From positions 1 through 11,610 of the forward strand of contig CAJXHW010000033.1 of assembly GCA_913054565.1 (NCBI GenBank): 11,610 nucleotides of DNA. The letters run 5' to 3'. The notes below the pieces were generated by a model that was not told where the DNA came from, searched no databases, and was given only the letters and a program-made list of their open reading frames with translations. The stretch's first letter is position 1, and every line of letters begins with the position of its first letter. The DNA is from an uncultured Kordia sp. (lineage in GTDB: Bacteria > Bacteroidota > Bacteroidia > Flavobacteriales > Flavobacteriaceae). This document shows, in pieces, positions 1 to 6,114 of this stretch. The position numbers were made by a program, and so were the translations under genes.

Positions 1-16
1 ATATTCATTTTTATTA

Positions 17-24
17 TAACTTTG
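17..24 (+). promoter_or_regulatory. Putative -7 promoter box for the TetR/nitroreductase/yqhD cluster
   Basis: TAACTTTG matches the Bacteroidota sigma-factor -7 consensus TAnnTTTG and lies 19 bases before the ATG of the regulator gene. The matching -33 element would fall at or before the left edge of the window and cannot be checked. The other two genes of the cluster have no such box in their short upstream gaps, so this is the likely promoter for all three. Confidence 0.5.
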
Positions 25-43
25 TACTATTAAAGATCAAAAC

Positions 44-622
44 ATGGCTAAACTTCAAAAAAGTATCGACAAACGAAATGCTTTAGTAAAAGCAACAATA
101 GAGCTTGTAAACAATAGAGGGTTTCATGCAACATCAATGAGTAAAATTGCTAAAATAGCTAACGTATCACCAGCTACAATATATCTCTATTTCGAAAATA
201 AACAAGATTTAGTGAACAAGGTATATATTGAAATAAAAAAAGAATTTACAAACTATGCCTTTAAAAATTATGATGATACATATCCTATAGAAAAAAGTTT
301 TAAAATAATTTGGAAAGCAATTGCAGATTTTAAATTAAACGAAGTACAACAAGCCTTATTTTTATCACAATGTGATAGTACACCAATGATAGATGAAACA
401 TGTAGACAAGAAGGTTTAAAACACTTACAACCCTTAATCGATCTTTGGGAACGCGGACAAAAAGAGGGGGTAATAAAAAAAATGTCACCCTATTTATTAT
501 ATGCCTATACCATTGCACCATTATCATTTTTAATGACTATGCAAGAGCGAAATGCATTTCAATTAAATGATAAACATTTTGAAGATGCTTATCAAGCCGC
601 ATGGAATAGTATAAAAGAATAA
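44..622 (+). CDS. TetR/AcrR-family transcriptional repressor
   Basis: This 192-residue protein has the size and layout of a TetR-family regulator. Residues about 10-55 form the N-terminal DNA-binding domain. The helix-turn-helix is clear at about 30-50 (TSMSKIAKIANVSPATIYLY), followed by the family's typical 'F..K..L' segment (FENKQDL). The rest is an all-helical ligand-binding and dimerisation domain too divergent to predict an effector. It is the first gene of a forward cluster with a nitroreductase (49-base gap) and a YqhD-type reductase (24-base gap). By the usual logic of the family it probably represses its own promoter and the two enzymes, and is released by a substrate of those enzymes such as a reactive aldehyde or quinone. 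That role is inferred from context. The ATG at 44 is the first in frame and fits the normal N-terminal length. The family call is secure; the ligand and operator are unknown. Confidence 0.93.
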   Translation: MAKLQKSIDKRNALVKATIELVNNRGFHATSMSKIAKIANVSPATIYLYFENKQDLVNKVYIEIKKEFTNYAFKNYDDTYPIEKSFKIIWKAIADFKLNEVQQALFLSQCDSTPMIDETCRQEGLKHLQPLIDLWERGQKEGVIKKMSPYLLYAYTIAPLSFLMTMQERNAFQLNDKHFEDAYQAAWNSIKE

Positions 623-671
623 AAAAACACACGAATACATTACAAAAAATTAAAACGTTAATTAGAAAACT

Positions 672-1304
672 ATGGAATTATTAGATAAATTAAACTGGAG
701 ATATGCTGCAAAAGCAATGAATGGAAAAACAGTTTCACAAGAAAAAATTGACAACATCATTGAGGCTGCTCGATTGGCTCCTACCTCAAGTGGTTTACAG
801 CCTTTTGAAATAATAGTAATTACTAATAAAGAGATAAAAGAAAAAATTAAAGCCGTGGCTTGGAACCAATCTGTAATAAGTGATTGCTCACACCTGCTCG
901 TATTTGCAGCGTGGGATACCTATACAGAAGAACGTATAAATAAAATGTTCGATTTAACAAATGAAATTCGTGGTTTTAAAAACGAAGGTTGGGAGAATTA
1001 CAGACAAATGTTATTAAGTGCCTACCCGAAAAAACCTGCTGAAGAAAACTTTAATCATGCTGCAAAACAAGCATATATAGCTTTTTCACAATCTATAATT
1101 GCCGCTGCATATGAAAATGTAGATGCTACTCCTGTTGAAGGGTTTGATCCTGTTGCTGTAGATGAGATACTTGGTTTAAAAGAAAAAGGTTTAAGAAGTA
1201 CTGTGTTATTGCCTATAGGCTATAGAGATACTGACAATGATTGGTTAGTAAATTTGGTAAAGGTTAGAAAAAGCACAGAAGACTTAGTAACAGTAATTGA
1301 TTAA
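672..1304 (+). CDS. FMN-dependent NAD(P)H nitroreductase family oxidoreductase (NfsB-like)
   Basis: The 210-residue protein has the hallmarks of the NfsB-type nitroreductase fold, a homodimeric cytosolic flavoenzyme that uses NAD(P)H to reduce nitro compounds, quinones and related electrophiles. Visible FMN-contact regions are the N-terminal WRYAAK (R10, K14), the loop APTSSGLQPF at 36-45, LPIGYRD at 180-186 and the C-terminal VRKS at 198-201. Length matches the family (about 200-220). It lies between a TetR regulator and a YqhD-like aldehyde reductase on the same strand, with no promoter-like box in the 49-base upstream gap, so co-transcription is likely. The physiological substrate cannot be read from the sequence. 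Members of this family also act as dihydropteridine or enone reductases, so 'nitroreductase' is a family name here rather than a proven activity. Confidence 0.92.
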   Translation: MELLDKLNWRYAAKAMNGKTVSQEKIDNIIEAARLAPTSSGLQPFEIIVITNKEIKEKIKAVAWNQSVISDCSHLLVFAAWDTYTEERINKMFDLTNEIRGFKNEGWENYRQMLLSAYPKKPAEENFNHAAKQAYIAFSQSIIAAAYENVDATPVEGFDPVAVDEILGLKEKGLRSTVLLPIGYRDTDNDWLVNLVKVRKSTEDLVTVID

Positions 1305-1328
1305 CAAATCAAATTAAAGCTAAAGATC

Positions 1329-2489
1329 ATGACTAATTTTGAATTTAAAAATCCAACTAAAATAATATTTGGTAAAAATACAATAGAAAAATTAACTACT
1401 GAAATTCCTTCAGAAGCAAAGATTTTGTTGCTTTATGGCGGAGGAAGTATTAAAAAAAATGGAATCTACGAACAAGTAAAAACAGCATTAAACAATTTTG
1501 ATGTAGTTGAATTTGGAGGAATTCCCGCTAACCCGGAATACGCTATTTTAATGCAAGCCTTAGAAGTGATTAAAACCGAAAAAATTACTTTTTTACTTGC
1601 TGTGGGTGGTGGTTCAGTTATTGATGGTACAAAATTTCTATCTTCTGCGGCATTATTTGATGGTGATACCCCATGGGATATATTAGCTAACAGCATACCA
1701 ACTATTGTTGGAATGCAGTTTGGAACAGTATTGACCTTGCCTGCCACTGGATCAGAAATGAATTCTGGTGCGGTAATTACACGTGCAGAAACTAAAGAAA
1801 AGCGTGGTATGGGCGGCCCAGGGTTATTCCCTCTGTTTTCAATATTAGACCCTCAAGTTGTTAAGTCTATTCCTAAACGTCAATTAGCAAACGGAATTAC
1901 TGATGCATTTATGCATGTTTTAGAGCAATATATGACGTATCCAGCAGGAGCCTATCTACAAGATCGTTTTGCAGAAAGTATTTTGCAAACACTTATTGAA
2001 ATTGCCCCAAAAATATTAACCGATCCTACAGATCATATAGCGGCTTCTAATTTTATGTGGTCATGTACTATGGCACTTAATGGATTAATTCAAAAAGGGG
2101 TTCCTACTGATTGGGCAGTTCATGCAATTGGTCATGAACTGACAGCTTTATTCGGTATTGATCACGCACGTACTTTAGCAATAATTGCTCCAAGTCATTA
2201 CGCGTATAATTTTGAATCTAAAAAAGAAAAATTGGCACAATATGCAGAACGCGTGTGGCAAATAACTGAAGGAACTATAGACGAAAAAGCCAAAGCTGGT
2301 ATAACAAAAACAACAGTGTTTTTTAATGATTTAGGAATTTCAACCAAACTTTCTGAATACACAGATGCATATGATGGTACTGCAGCATTAATTTCAAAAC
2401 GTTTTACAGAACGTGGTTGGTTAGAATTAGGGGAACACAAAACATTAACTCCTAACGATGTTGAAAAAATTGTGGAGATGGCATATTAG
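1329..2489 (+). CDS. yqhD: YqhD-type iron/zinc-containing NADPH-dependent alcohol dehydrogenase (aldehyde reductase)
   Basis: The 386-residue protein belongs to the group III metal-dependent alcohol dehydrogenases and resembles E. coli YqhD (387 aa) along its whole length, for example in the opening 'NPTKIIFGK', the YGGGSIKKNG segment at 36-45 and VGGGSVIDGTKF at 92-103. The N-terminal Rossmann-like domain carries the GGGS nucleotide-binding turns. The C-terminal helical domain carries the expected metal ligands D192, H196, H265 and H279 (TDAFMH, DWAVHAIGHE, GIDHA), so the enzyme should be active. YqhD reduces short-chain and lipid-peroxidation-derived aldehydes with NADPH, protecting the cytosol from reactive carbonyls. 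Placement after a TetR regulator and a nitroreductase fits an electrophile-detoxifying operon; that pathway role is inferred. The stop codon lies inside a hairpin (2483-2504), and a second strong hairpin follows. Confidence 0.94.
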   Translation: MTNFEFKNPTKIIFGKNTIEKLTTEIPSEAKILLLYGGGSIKKNGIYEQVKTALNNFDVVEFGGIPANPEYAILMQALEVIKTEKITFLLAVGGGSVIDGTKFLSSAALFDGDTPWDILANSIPTIVGMQFGTVLTLPATGSEMNSGAVITRAETKEKRGMGGPGLFPLFSILDPQVVKSIPKRQLANGITDAFMHVLEQYMTYPAGAYLQDRFAESILQTLIEIAPKILTDPTDHIAASNFMWSCTMALNGLIQKGVPTDWAVHAIGHELTALFGIDHARTLAIIAPSHYAYNFESKKEKLAQYAERVWQITEGTIDEKAKAGITKTTVFFNDLGISTKLSEYTDAYDGTAALISKRFTERGWLELGEHKTLTPNDVEKIVEMAY

Positions 2490-2504
2490 TAGAAGTACTA
2501 ATAT
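2483..2504 (+). repeat. 9-bp perfect hairpin overlapping the yqhD stop codon
   Basis: ATATTAGTA (2483-2491) and TACTAATAT (2496-2504) are exact reverse complements around a four-base GAAG loop. The TAG stop at 2487-2489 sits in the left arm. It lies just before the larger hairpin at 2506-2545. It may stabilise the 3' end of the mRNA or be an AT-rich accident; there is no T tract directly after it. Confidence 0.6.
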
Positions 2505-2505
2505 T

Positions 2506-2545
2506 TATAAAGTTAAAGGAAGTTATAACCTCCTTTAACTTTATA
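2506..2545. terminator. Likely bidirectional transcription terminator between convergent genes
   Basis: TATAAAGTTAAAGGA (2506-2520) and TCCTTTAACTTTATA (2531-2545) form a perfect 15-bp stem around a 10-base loop that itself contains the palindrome GTTATAAC. It lies between the stop codons of the forward yqhD (2489) and the reverse hydrolase gene (2559), so it can serve both strands. The flanks are A/T-rich rather than pure T tracts. Confidence 0.8.
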
Positions 2546-2558
2546 CTATTTAAAATCC

Positions 2559-3554
2559 TTAATTCCCTTTAATTCGTTCCAATAACTTAAAAAGAAGCTT
2601 TTTACCATCTGTCATCTGTTTAGGAAGTTCTGAAATTGTTAAACCATTTTCTTCTTCAGAAAGGAGATAGCTAAACACAAATTGATCGTGTTTTTCATTT
2701 ATTTCAATTAATCCAAAGCGCAGGTCATTAAAATAAAGTTGCCCATCAACTTCAGTTATTGTATACCATCCTTTTGAGATATGAATTAAGCGTTCAAGTT
2801 TAGTGCTCATTTTTAAATGAGCTATTAAGTGATGGTTTTTAGGATAGCTTTTAAAACTAATGGGTTGGGTATCAAAAAATGAATAATCTCCAATTAAATA
2901 GGAATCCTTTTGTTCTACATTTGCTGTCCATAAAACAGCATTCAAAGGGCTAGGTTTTGTTTCAATTTCAATATAACTTAACTGCTGTTCTACTAATTCA
3001 TTTTTAAAGTGATGGTAACTAATACCTTTTAAACAAATAGTGATAAGCATATAACTACTGCTTATTAATAAGCCCAAATTATTAAGTTTTCTACGTTTAT
3101 AAGACCCTTTTGGCTGAAACATTGCCCAGAACAAAAACACCGTAAATGGTATTGTATAAAGTGGATCAATTACAAAGATGTTTTTATAAGCTAGTCGTAA
3201 ATCTAAGGGCCAAAATAATTGTGTACCCCAAGTGGTATGTGCATCTAATAATGGATGGGTAACCAAAGACATAAAAAATAGCCAAGACCATTCTTTTCTT
3301 GTGGCTTCAGAATCCCACTTGGATACCAACCACCCTAATCCGAGTCCCATGAATATAGAAAATACAATTGAATGCGTAAATCCACGATGAATTTCTAATG
3401 CTGTTACTGTATCTACAAAATGAGAAGACAGGACATCTAAATCAGGTATAGTTCCTGCTATGGCACCATAAATCATAGCTTTATAACCTACTTTTTTACC
3501 TAATACAGCCTCACCTACTGCAGCACCTAAAACGATTTGTGTTAATGAATCCAT
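2559..3554 (-). CDS. YdjM-like inner-membrane metal-dependent hydrolase with C-terminal extension
   Basis: The 331-residue protein starts MDSLTQIVLGAAVGEAVLGK, typical of the DUF457/YdjM family of membrane-bound predicted metal-dependent hydrolases. Likely metal ligands are visible in PDLD (37-40), HRGFTHS (56-62) and THPLLDAHTTWG (99-110, with H100, D104 and H106). Hydrophobic stretches at about 63-77, 90-103, 130-146 and 160-176 suggest several membrane helices. After about residue 180 the sequence becomes polar and probably forms a soluble domain of about 150 residues that I do not recognise. E. coli YdjM (about 196 aa) lacks a region of that length. The substrate is unknown for the family. 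The gene stands alone on the minus strand, convergent with yqhD and divergent from the transporter gene. No strict TAnnTTTG box was found upstream. Confidence 0.87.
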   Translation of the reverse strand: MDSLTQIVLGAAVGEAVLGKKVGYKAMIYGAIAGTIPDLDVLSSHFVDTVTALEIHRGFTHSIVFSIFMGLGLGWLVSKWDSEATRKEWSWLFFMSLVTHPLLDAHTTWGTQLFWPLDLRLAYKNIFVIDPLYTIPFTVFLFWAMFQPKGSYKRRKLNNLGLLISSSYMLITICLKGISYHHFKNELVEQQLSYIEIETKPSPLNAVLWTANVEQKDSYLIGDYSFFDTQPISFKSYPKNHHLIAHLKMSTKLERLIHISKGWYTITEVDGQLYFNDLRFGLIEINEKHDQFVFSYLLSEEENGLTISELPKQMTDGKKLLFKLLERIKGN

Positions 3555-3589
3555 ATATGTCTAATAGATTTATTGTATCTATATTAGTG

Positions 3590-3612
3590 TAAATTAATCT
3601 AAGATTAATTTA
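3590..3612. promoter_or_regulatory. Perfect 23-bp inverted repeat in a divergent intergenic region (candidate operator)
   Basis: TAAATTAATCT (3590-3600) and AGATTAATTTA (3602-3612) are exact reverse complements around a single A at 3601. The dyad is 36 bases upstream of the hydrolase start and about 145 bases upstream of the transporter start. The one-base spacer is too tight for an RNA hairpin loop with all pairs formed and fits better with a site for a dimeric regulator. Both flanking genes point away from it, so it terminates neither. Function is inferred; the AT-rich composition raises the chance of coincidence. Confidence 0.45.
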
Positions 3613-3664
3613 TTTTTTAAGCAATATAATACCATTTCTAACAACTTATGCCCCTAAGGCTTAT

Positions 3665-3702
3665 AACTATAAAAATAGAGCACAGAAAATAGTGTTATAG
3701 TT
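3665..3702. repeat. 8-bp inverted repeat upstream of the efflux transporter
   Basis: AACTATAA (3665-3672) and TTATAGTT (3695-3702) are exact reverse complements 22 bases apart. They lie between the 23-bp dyad and the transporter promoter box. They may be another regulator half-site pair, but the arms are short and AT-rich. Confidence 0.25.
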
Positions 3703-3745
3703 TTATTAAATTTTACAGAAACCCTTTCAAATAGCTATTATAGAT

Positions 3746-3753
3746 TACATTTG
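3746..3753 (+). promoter_or_regulatory. Putative -7 promoter box immediately upstream of the efflux transporter
   Basis: TACATTTG fits TAnnTTTG exactly and ends four bases before the ATG at 3758. A TTTC at 3725-3728, 17 bases upstream of the box, is a one-mismatch version of the -33 TTTG element. With the usual spacing from the -7 box, transcription would begin at or very near the A of the start codon, giving a leaderless or nearly leaderless message. Confidence 0.55.
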
Positions 3754-3757
3754 CACT

Positions 3758-4948
3758 ATGCAAAATAAAAAAACGTCCCAATTAGAATTTATTGCATTAA
3801 TGGCATCTTTAATGGCTATGGTAGCTCTATCTATTGATGCGTTATTGCCGTCACTTAATCAAATAGGTATTGATATTGGTTTTTCAAAACCTAGTGATGG
3901 TCAACTCTTAATTACAATGATTTTTTTAGGTCTGGGAATAGGGCAATTAATTTTTGGCCCTTTGTCTGACACTTATGGACGTAAGAAAATGATTTATGTG
4001 GGTTTTGTAGTGTTCTGTATAGCCAGCTTTATTTGTGTATTTTCTCAGTCACTTGAAATGATGGTTATTGGGCGTATTTTACAAGGTGTTGGTTTATCAG
4101 CCCCGAGAACTATAAGTACATCAATGATAAGAGATTCTTATGAAGGAAATTATATGGCAAAAATAATGTCTTTCGTCACAGTAATATTTATTATTGTACC
4201 CACCATTGCTCCTGCTTTGGGAAAATTTATTACTGACCATTATTCATGGCAAGCTGTTTTTTATGTACAGTTAATTTTTATTGTATTTATTTGGATATGG
4301 TTAAGCGTTAGACAACCAGAAACACTCCCAAAACATAAAAGAATACCGTTTAGTTTGGACGTTTTTGTCAATGGTGTTAAAGAAGTTTTTAGTTATAAAC
4401 AAACAGTGGCGTGTACAGCTATTTCAGCTTTAATTACAGGGTCTTTTATGGTGTATTTAAGTGCTTCTCAACAGGTGTTTCAATTGCAATTTGGCTTAAT
4501 AGATGAGTTCCCATATATTTTTGCTTCATTGGCCTTGACGGTTGGTGGTGCTACTTTTTTTAACGGACAATTAGTCATGAAATTTGGTATGGAACGCTTG
4601 TTAAAATGGGCATTATTTGCATTTGCTTTTATTTCAATTTTATATGTGGCATTGTTTTATAACACAGAAAACCCATCTTTACAGATACTATTATTCTTTT
4701 TTGGACTACAATTTTTCTGTTTAGGATTTATTTTTGGAAACCTACGAGCGTTAATGATGCAGCCAATTGGTCATATAGCTGGAATTGGTGCTGCAATTAC
4801 TGGTTTTATAGCCACCTTATTTTCTGTACCATTAGGGACTTTTATTGGAAGTTTTGTAACTACAACTGCACTACCTATGTTTATTGGTTTTGCATTTTGT
4901 GGAAGCTTTTCTGTTGTTATTTTTGCGCTTTTAAAACGTTTGAGGTAA
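3758..4948 (+). CDS. Bcr/CflA-family multidrug efflux MFS transporter
   Basis: The 396-residue hydrophobic protein has the length and 12-helix pattern of the DHA1 (Bcr/CflA) drug:H+ antiporters in the cytoplasmic membrane. The TM1 segment MVALSIDALLPSL holds the family's membrane-embedded acidic residue (D27). Motif A is present in the loop after TM2 (GPLSDTYGRKKM, 67-78). The motif-B-like GRILQGVGLSAPR at 106-118 carries the conserved TM4 arginine R107. The long central loop (about 190-210) separates the two six-helix halves. The family exports drugs, dyes or small metabolites using the proton gradient; the substrate here cannot be deduced. The chosen ATG places only about nine polar residues before TM1, as is normal, and lies just after a good promoter box. 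The stop codon is one base before the next gene, truC, so the two are almost certainly co-transcribed. Confidence 0.93.
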   Translation: MQNKKTSQLEFIALMASLMAMVALSIDALLPSLNQIGIDIGFSKPSDGQLLITMIFLGLGIGQLIFGPLSDTYGRKKMIYVGFVVFCIASFICVFSQSLEMMVIGRILQGVGLSAPRTISTSMIRDSYEGNYMAKIMSFVTVIFIIVPTIAPALGKFITDHYSWQAVFYVQLIFIVFIWIWLSVRQPETLPKHKRIPFSLDVFVNGVKEVFSYKQTVACTAISALITGSFMVYLSASQQVFQLQFGLIDEFPYIFASLALTVGGATFFNGQLVMKFGMERLLKWALFAFAFISILYVALFYNTENPSLQILLFFFGLQFFCLGFIFGNLRALMMQPIGHIAGIGAAITGFIATLFSVPLGTFIGSFVTTTALPMFIGFAFCGSFSVVIFALLKRLR

Positions 4949-4949
4949 A

Positions 4950-5639
4950 ATGCTAGAAGTATGTTTTGAAGACGATTATATTATTGCGGTTAACAAACCT
5001 AATAATGTTTTGGTGCATCATTCAGCAATGGCAAGAAATCAATCTGACGAGAAATCATTAGTCCAGTTATTGTTTAATGAATATCAGCTTCCCTTCTATC
5101 CTATCCATCGTTTAGATAGGAAAACATCTGGTATTATTTTATGTGCTAAACACAAAGAACATGTTACAGCATTTCAAGAACTATTCATAACAAATCAAAT
5201 TCAAAAAAGATATTGGGGATTGGTACGTGGTTATATAGCTAAATCTGGTAAAATAGACACACCTGTTAAGGGCAGAGATGCAAATACACATAAAGATGCA
5301 CTCACCTATTTTAAGTGTCTTAAAACCGCTGAATTAAATATTCCTGTACATCCATATGAAAATGCAAGATATAGCTTAGTTGAATTAACACCTAAAACAG
5401 GACGTTTACATCAATTGCGCATACACTTAAATAAAATAAGCCATCCATTAATTGGTGATCCAAAATATGGCGATAGATTTCACAACAGAATGTTTATTTC
5501 AGAATTTAAATGTGAAGATTTATTTTTAGATGCAAAAGAAATTCATTTTAAACACCCGTATACTTTAGAAAATCATAGCATTACAGCAAAACTTCCATGC
5601 CATTGGCATGAAGCTTATCTATATCTTAATTTTACATAA
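4950..5639 (+). CDS. truC: TruC-type tRNA pseudouridine synthase (RluA family)
   Basis: The 229-residue protein is a stand-alone RluA-type catalytic domain without an S4 RNA-binding domain. The catalytic motif HRLDRKTSG is at 53-61 with nucleophile D56. The substrate-binding motif GRLHQLRIH is at 151-159. It resembles E. coli TruC (260 aa) specifically: 'VNKPNNVLVHHS' near the N terminus, RYSLVELTPKTG at 140-151 and SHPLIGDPKYGD at 164-175 have close counterparts there. TruC isomerises uridine 65 in the T-arm of certain tRNAs in the cytosol; site specificity here is inferred from similarity. The ATG is one base after the transporter's stop codon, so it is probably translated by coupling. The 3' end converges with the next minus-strand gene with only four bases between the stops. 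Other RluA-like specificities are possible but less likely. Confidence 0.88.
   Translation: MLEVCFEDDYIIAVNKPNNVLVHHSAMARNQSDEKSLVQLLFNEYQLPFYPIHRLDRKTSGIILCAKHKEHVTAFQELFITNQIQKRYWGLVRGYIAKSGKIDTPVKGRDANTHKDALTYFKCLKTAELNIPVHPYENARYSLVELTPKTGRLHQLRIHLNKISHPLIGDPKYGDRFHNRMFISEFKCEDLFLDAKEIHFKHPYTLENHSITAKLPCHWHEAYLYLNFT
5588..5613 (-). terminator. Possible terminator for the minus-strand membrane gene, embedded in the truC 3' end
   Basis: Read on the minus strand, CTTCATGCC (5613-5605) and GGCATGGAAG (5601-5592, with one bulged G) form a hairpin with an AAT loop, followed by TTTT (5591-5588). The minus-strand gene stops at 5644 with no room for a terminator before truC, so its transcript would enter this hairpin about 30 bases later. 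The codons concerned (PCHWHEA) may produce the structure by chance. Confidence 0.4.
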
Positions 5640-5643
5640 ACTA

Positions 5644-6033
5644 TTAATACGGAACTATTTGATGCACTTGGTTTAATAATATAAGCCCTAATAAAAACAG
5701 AACAATATAATACAAAGGCAACCATCTTTGGTTTATTGTATCAATAAACTTTAAAGTGTTTTTAGGAAAGGCAAATAAATGTATTCCTTTTAATAAAGTT
5801 GCCCACCCCAATAACGTTATTATTAGCTTCCAATTTAAAGTCCAAACATTATGTAGCAATATAGATACCAACCCTAAAACTATTGATACTACAGCTGGGA
5901 TGACTAAGTGTTTCTCATGCTCTAAATCCATGATTAATTGAGAGGCTCTTTTAGGATTAATTAAAAGTATAACACAAAATATAATAATAAACCATCCCCA
6001 AAACTCAGCTAAAAATAAGGTAATGTCTTTCAT
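5644..6033 (-). CDS. Small four-helix integral membrane protein of unknown function
   Basis: The 129-residue protein is not assigned to a named family. Four strongly hydrophobic stretches at about 5-26, 44-60, 68-88 and 106-121 indicate four membrane helices with short polar loops and no cleavable signal peptide or lipobox. A polar segment (NPKRASQLIMDLEHEKH, about 26-42) follows the first helix, and the third helix ends in GWATLLKGIHLFAFP. I see no catalytic motif. The gene is on the same strand as the upstream E1 gene but is isolated from it by a strong terminator at 6066-6093, so it should have its own promoter; no strict TAnnTTTG box is visible in the short upstream region. It converges on truC. 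It is real by length, membrane pattern and absence of a competing frame, but its role is unknown. Confidence 0.8.
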   Translation of the reverse strand: MKDITLFLAEFWGWFIIIFCVILLINPKRASQLIMDLEHEKHLVIPAVVSIVLGLVSILLHNVWTLNWKLIITLLGWATLLKGIHLFAFPKNTLKFIDTINQRWLPLYYIVLFLLGLILLNQVHQIVPY

Positions 6034-6065
6034 AATTAGTTATTTAACACTCTTATTAAGGTACA

Positions 6066-6093
6066 AAAAAAGCAGCAATATTGCTGCTTTTTT
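6066..6093 (-). terminator. Intrinsic terminator of the fused E1 gene
   Basis: A perfect 28-base palindrome has arms AAAAAAGCAGCAAT and ATTGCTGCTTTTTT. In the minus-strand direction it is a GC-containing stem (AGCAGC/GCTGCT) followed by a run of seven T residues. It lies 22 bases downstream of the E1 stop codon, the classic position. It has T tracts on both strands, but only the minus strand has a gene ending here. Confidence 0.9.
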
Positions 6094-6114
6094 GTTATCT
6101 ATTTTAAAGTAATA

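Noticed and set aside
330..527. Minus-strand open frame of 65 codons inside the TetR gene
   Set aside because: It is wholly opposite a clear TetR gene, has no recognisable motif, and its residues follow from the complementary codons.
648..663. Inverted repeat AATTAA-AACG-TTAATT between the TetR and nitroreductase genes
   Set aside because: Six-base AT-only arms are expected by chance at this composition, and there is no T tract or promoter box to give it a role.
1466..1747. Minus-strand open frame of 93 codons inside yqhD
   Set aside because: It lies opposite well-conserved YqhD coding sequence, and no family resemblance is visible.
2198..2440. Minus-strand open frame of 80 codons inside yqhD
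   Set aside because: It is the antisense of a conserved gene, with low-complexity composition and no upstream signals.
5756..5941. Plus-strand open frame of 61 codons opposite the small membrane protein
   Set aside because: The minus-strand frame has a coherent four-helix pattern and a flanking terminator; this one has no recognisable features.
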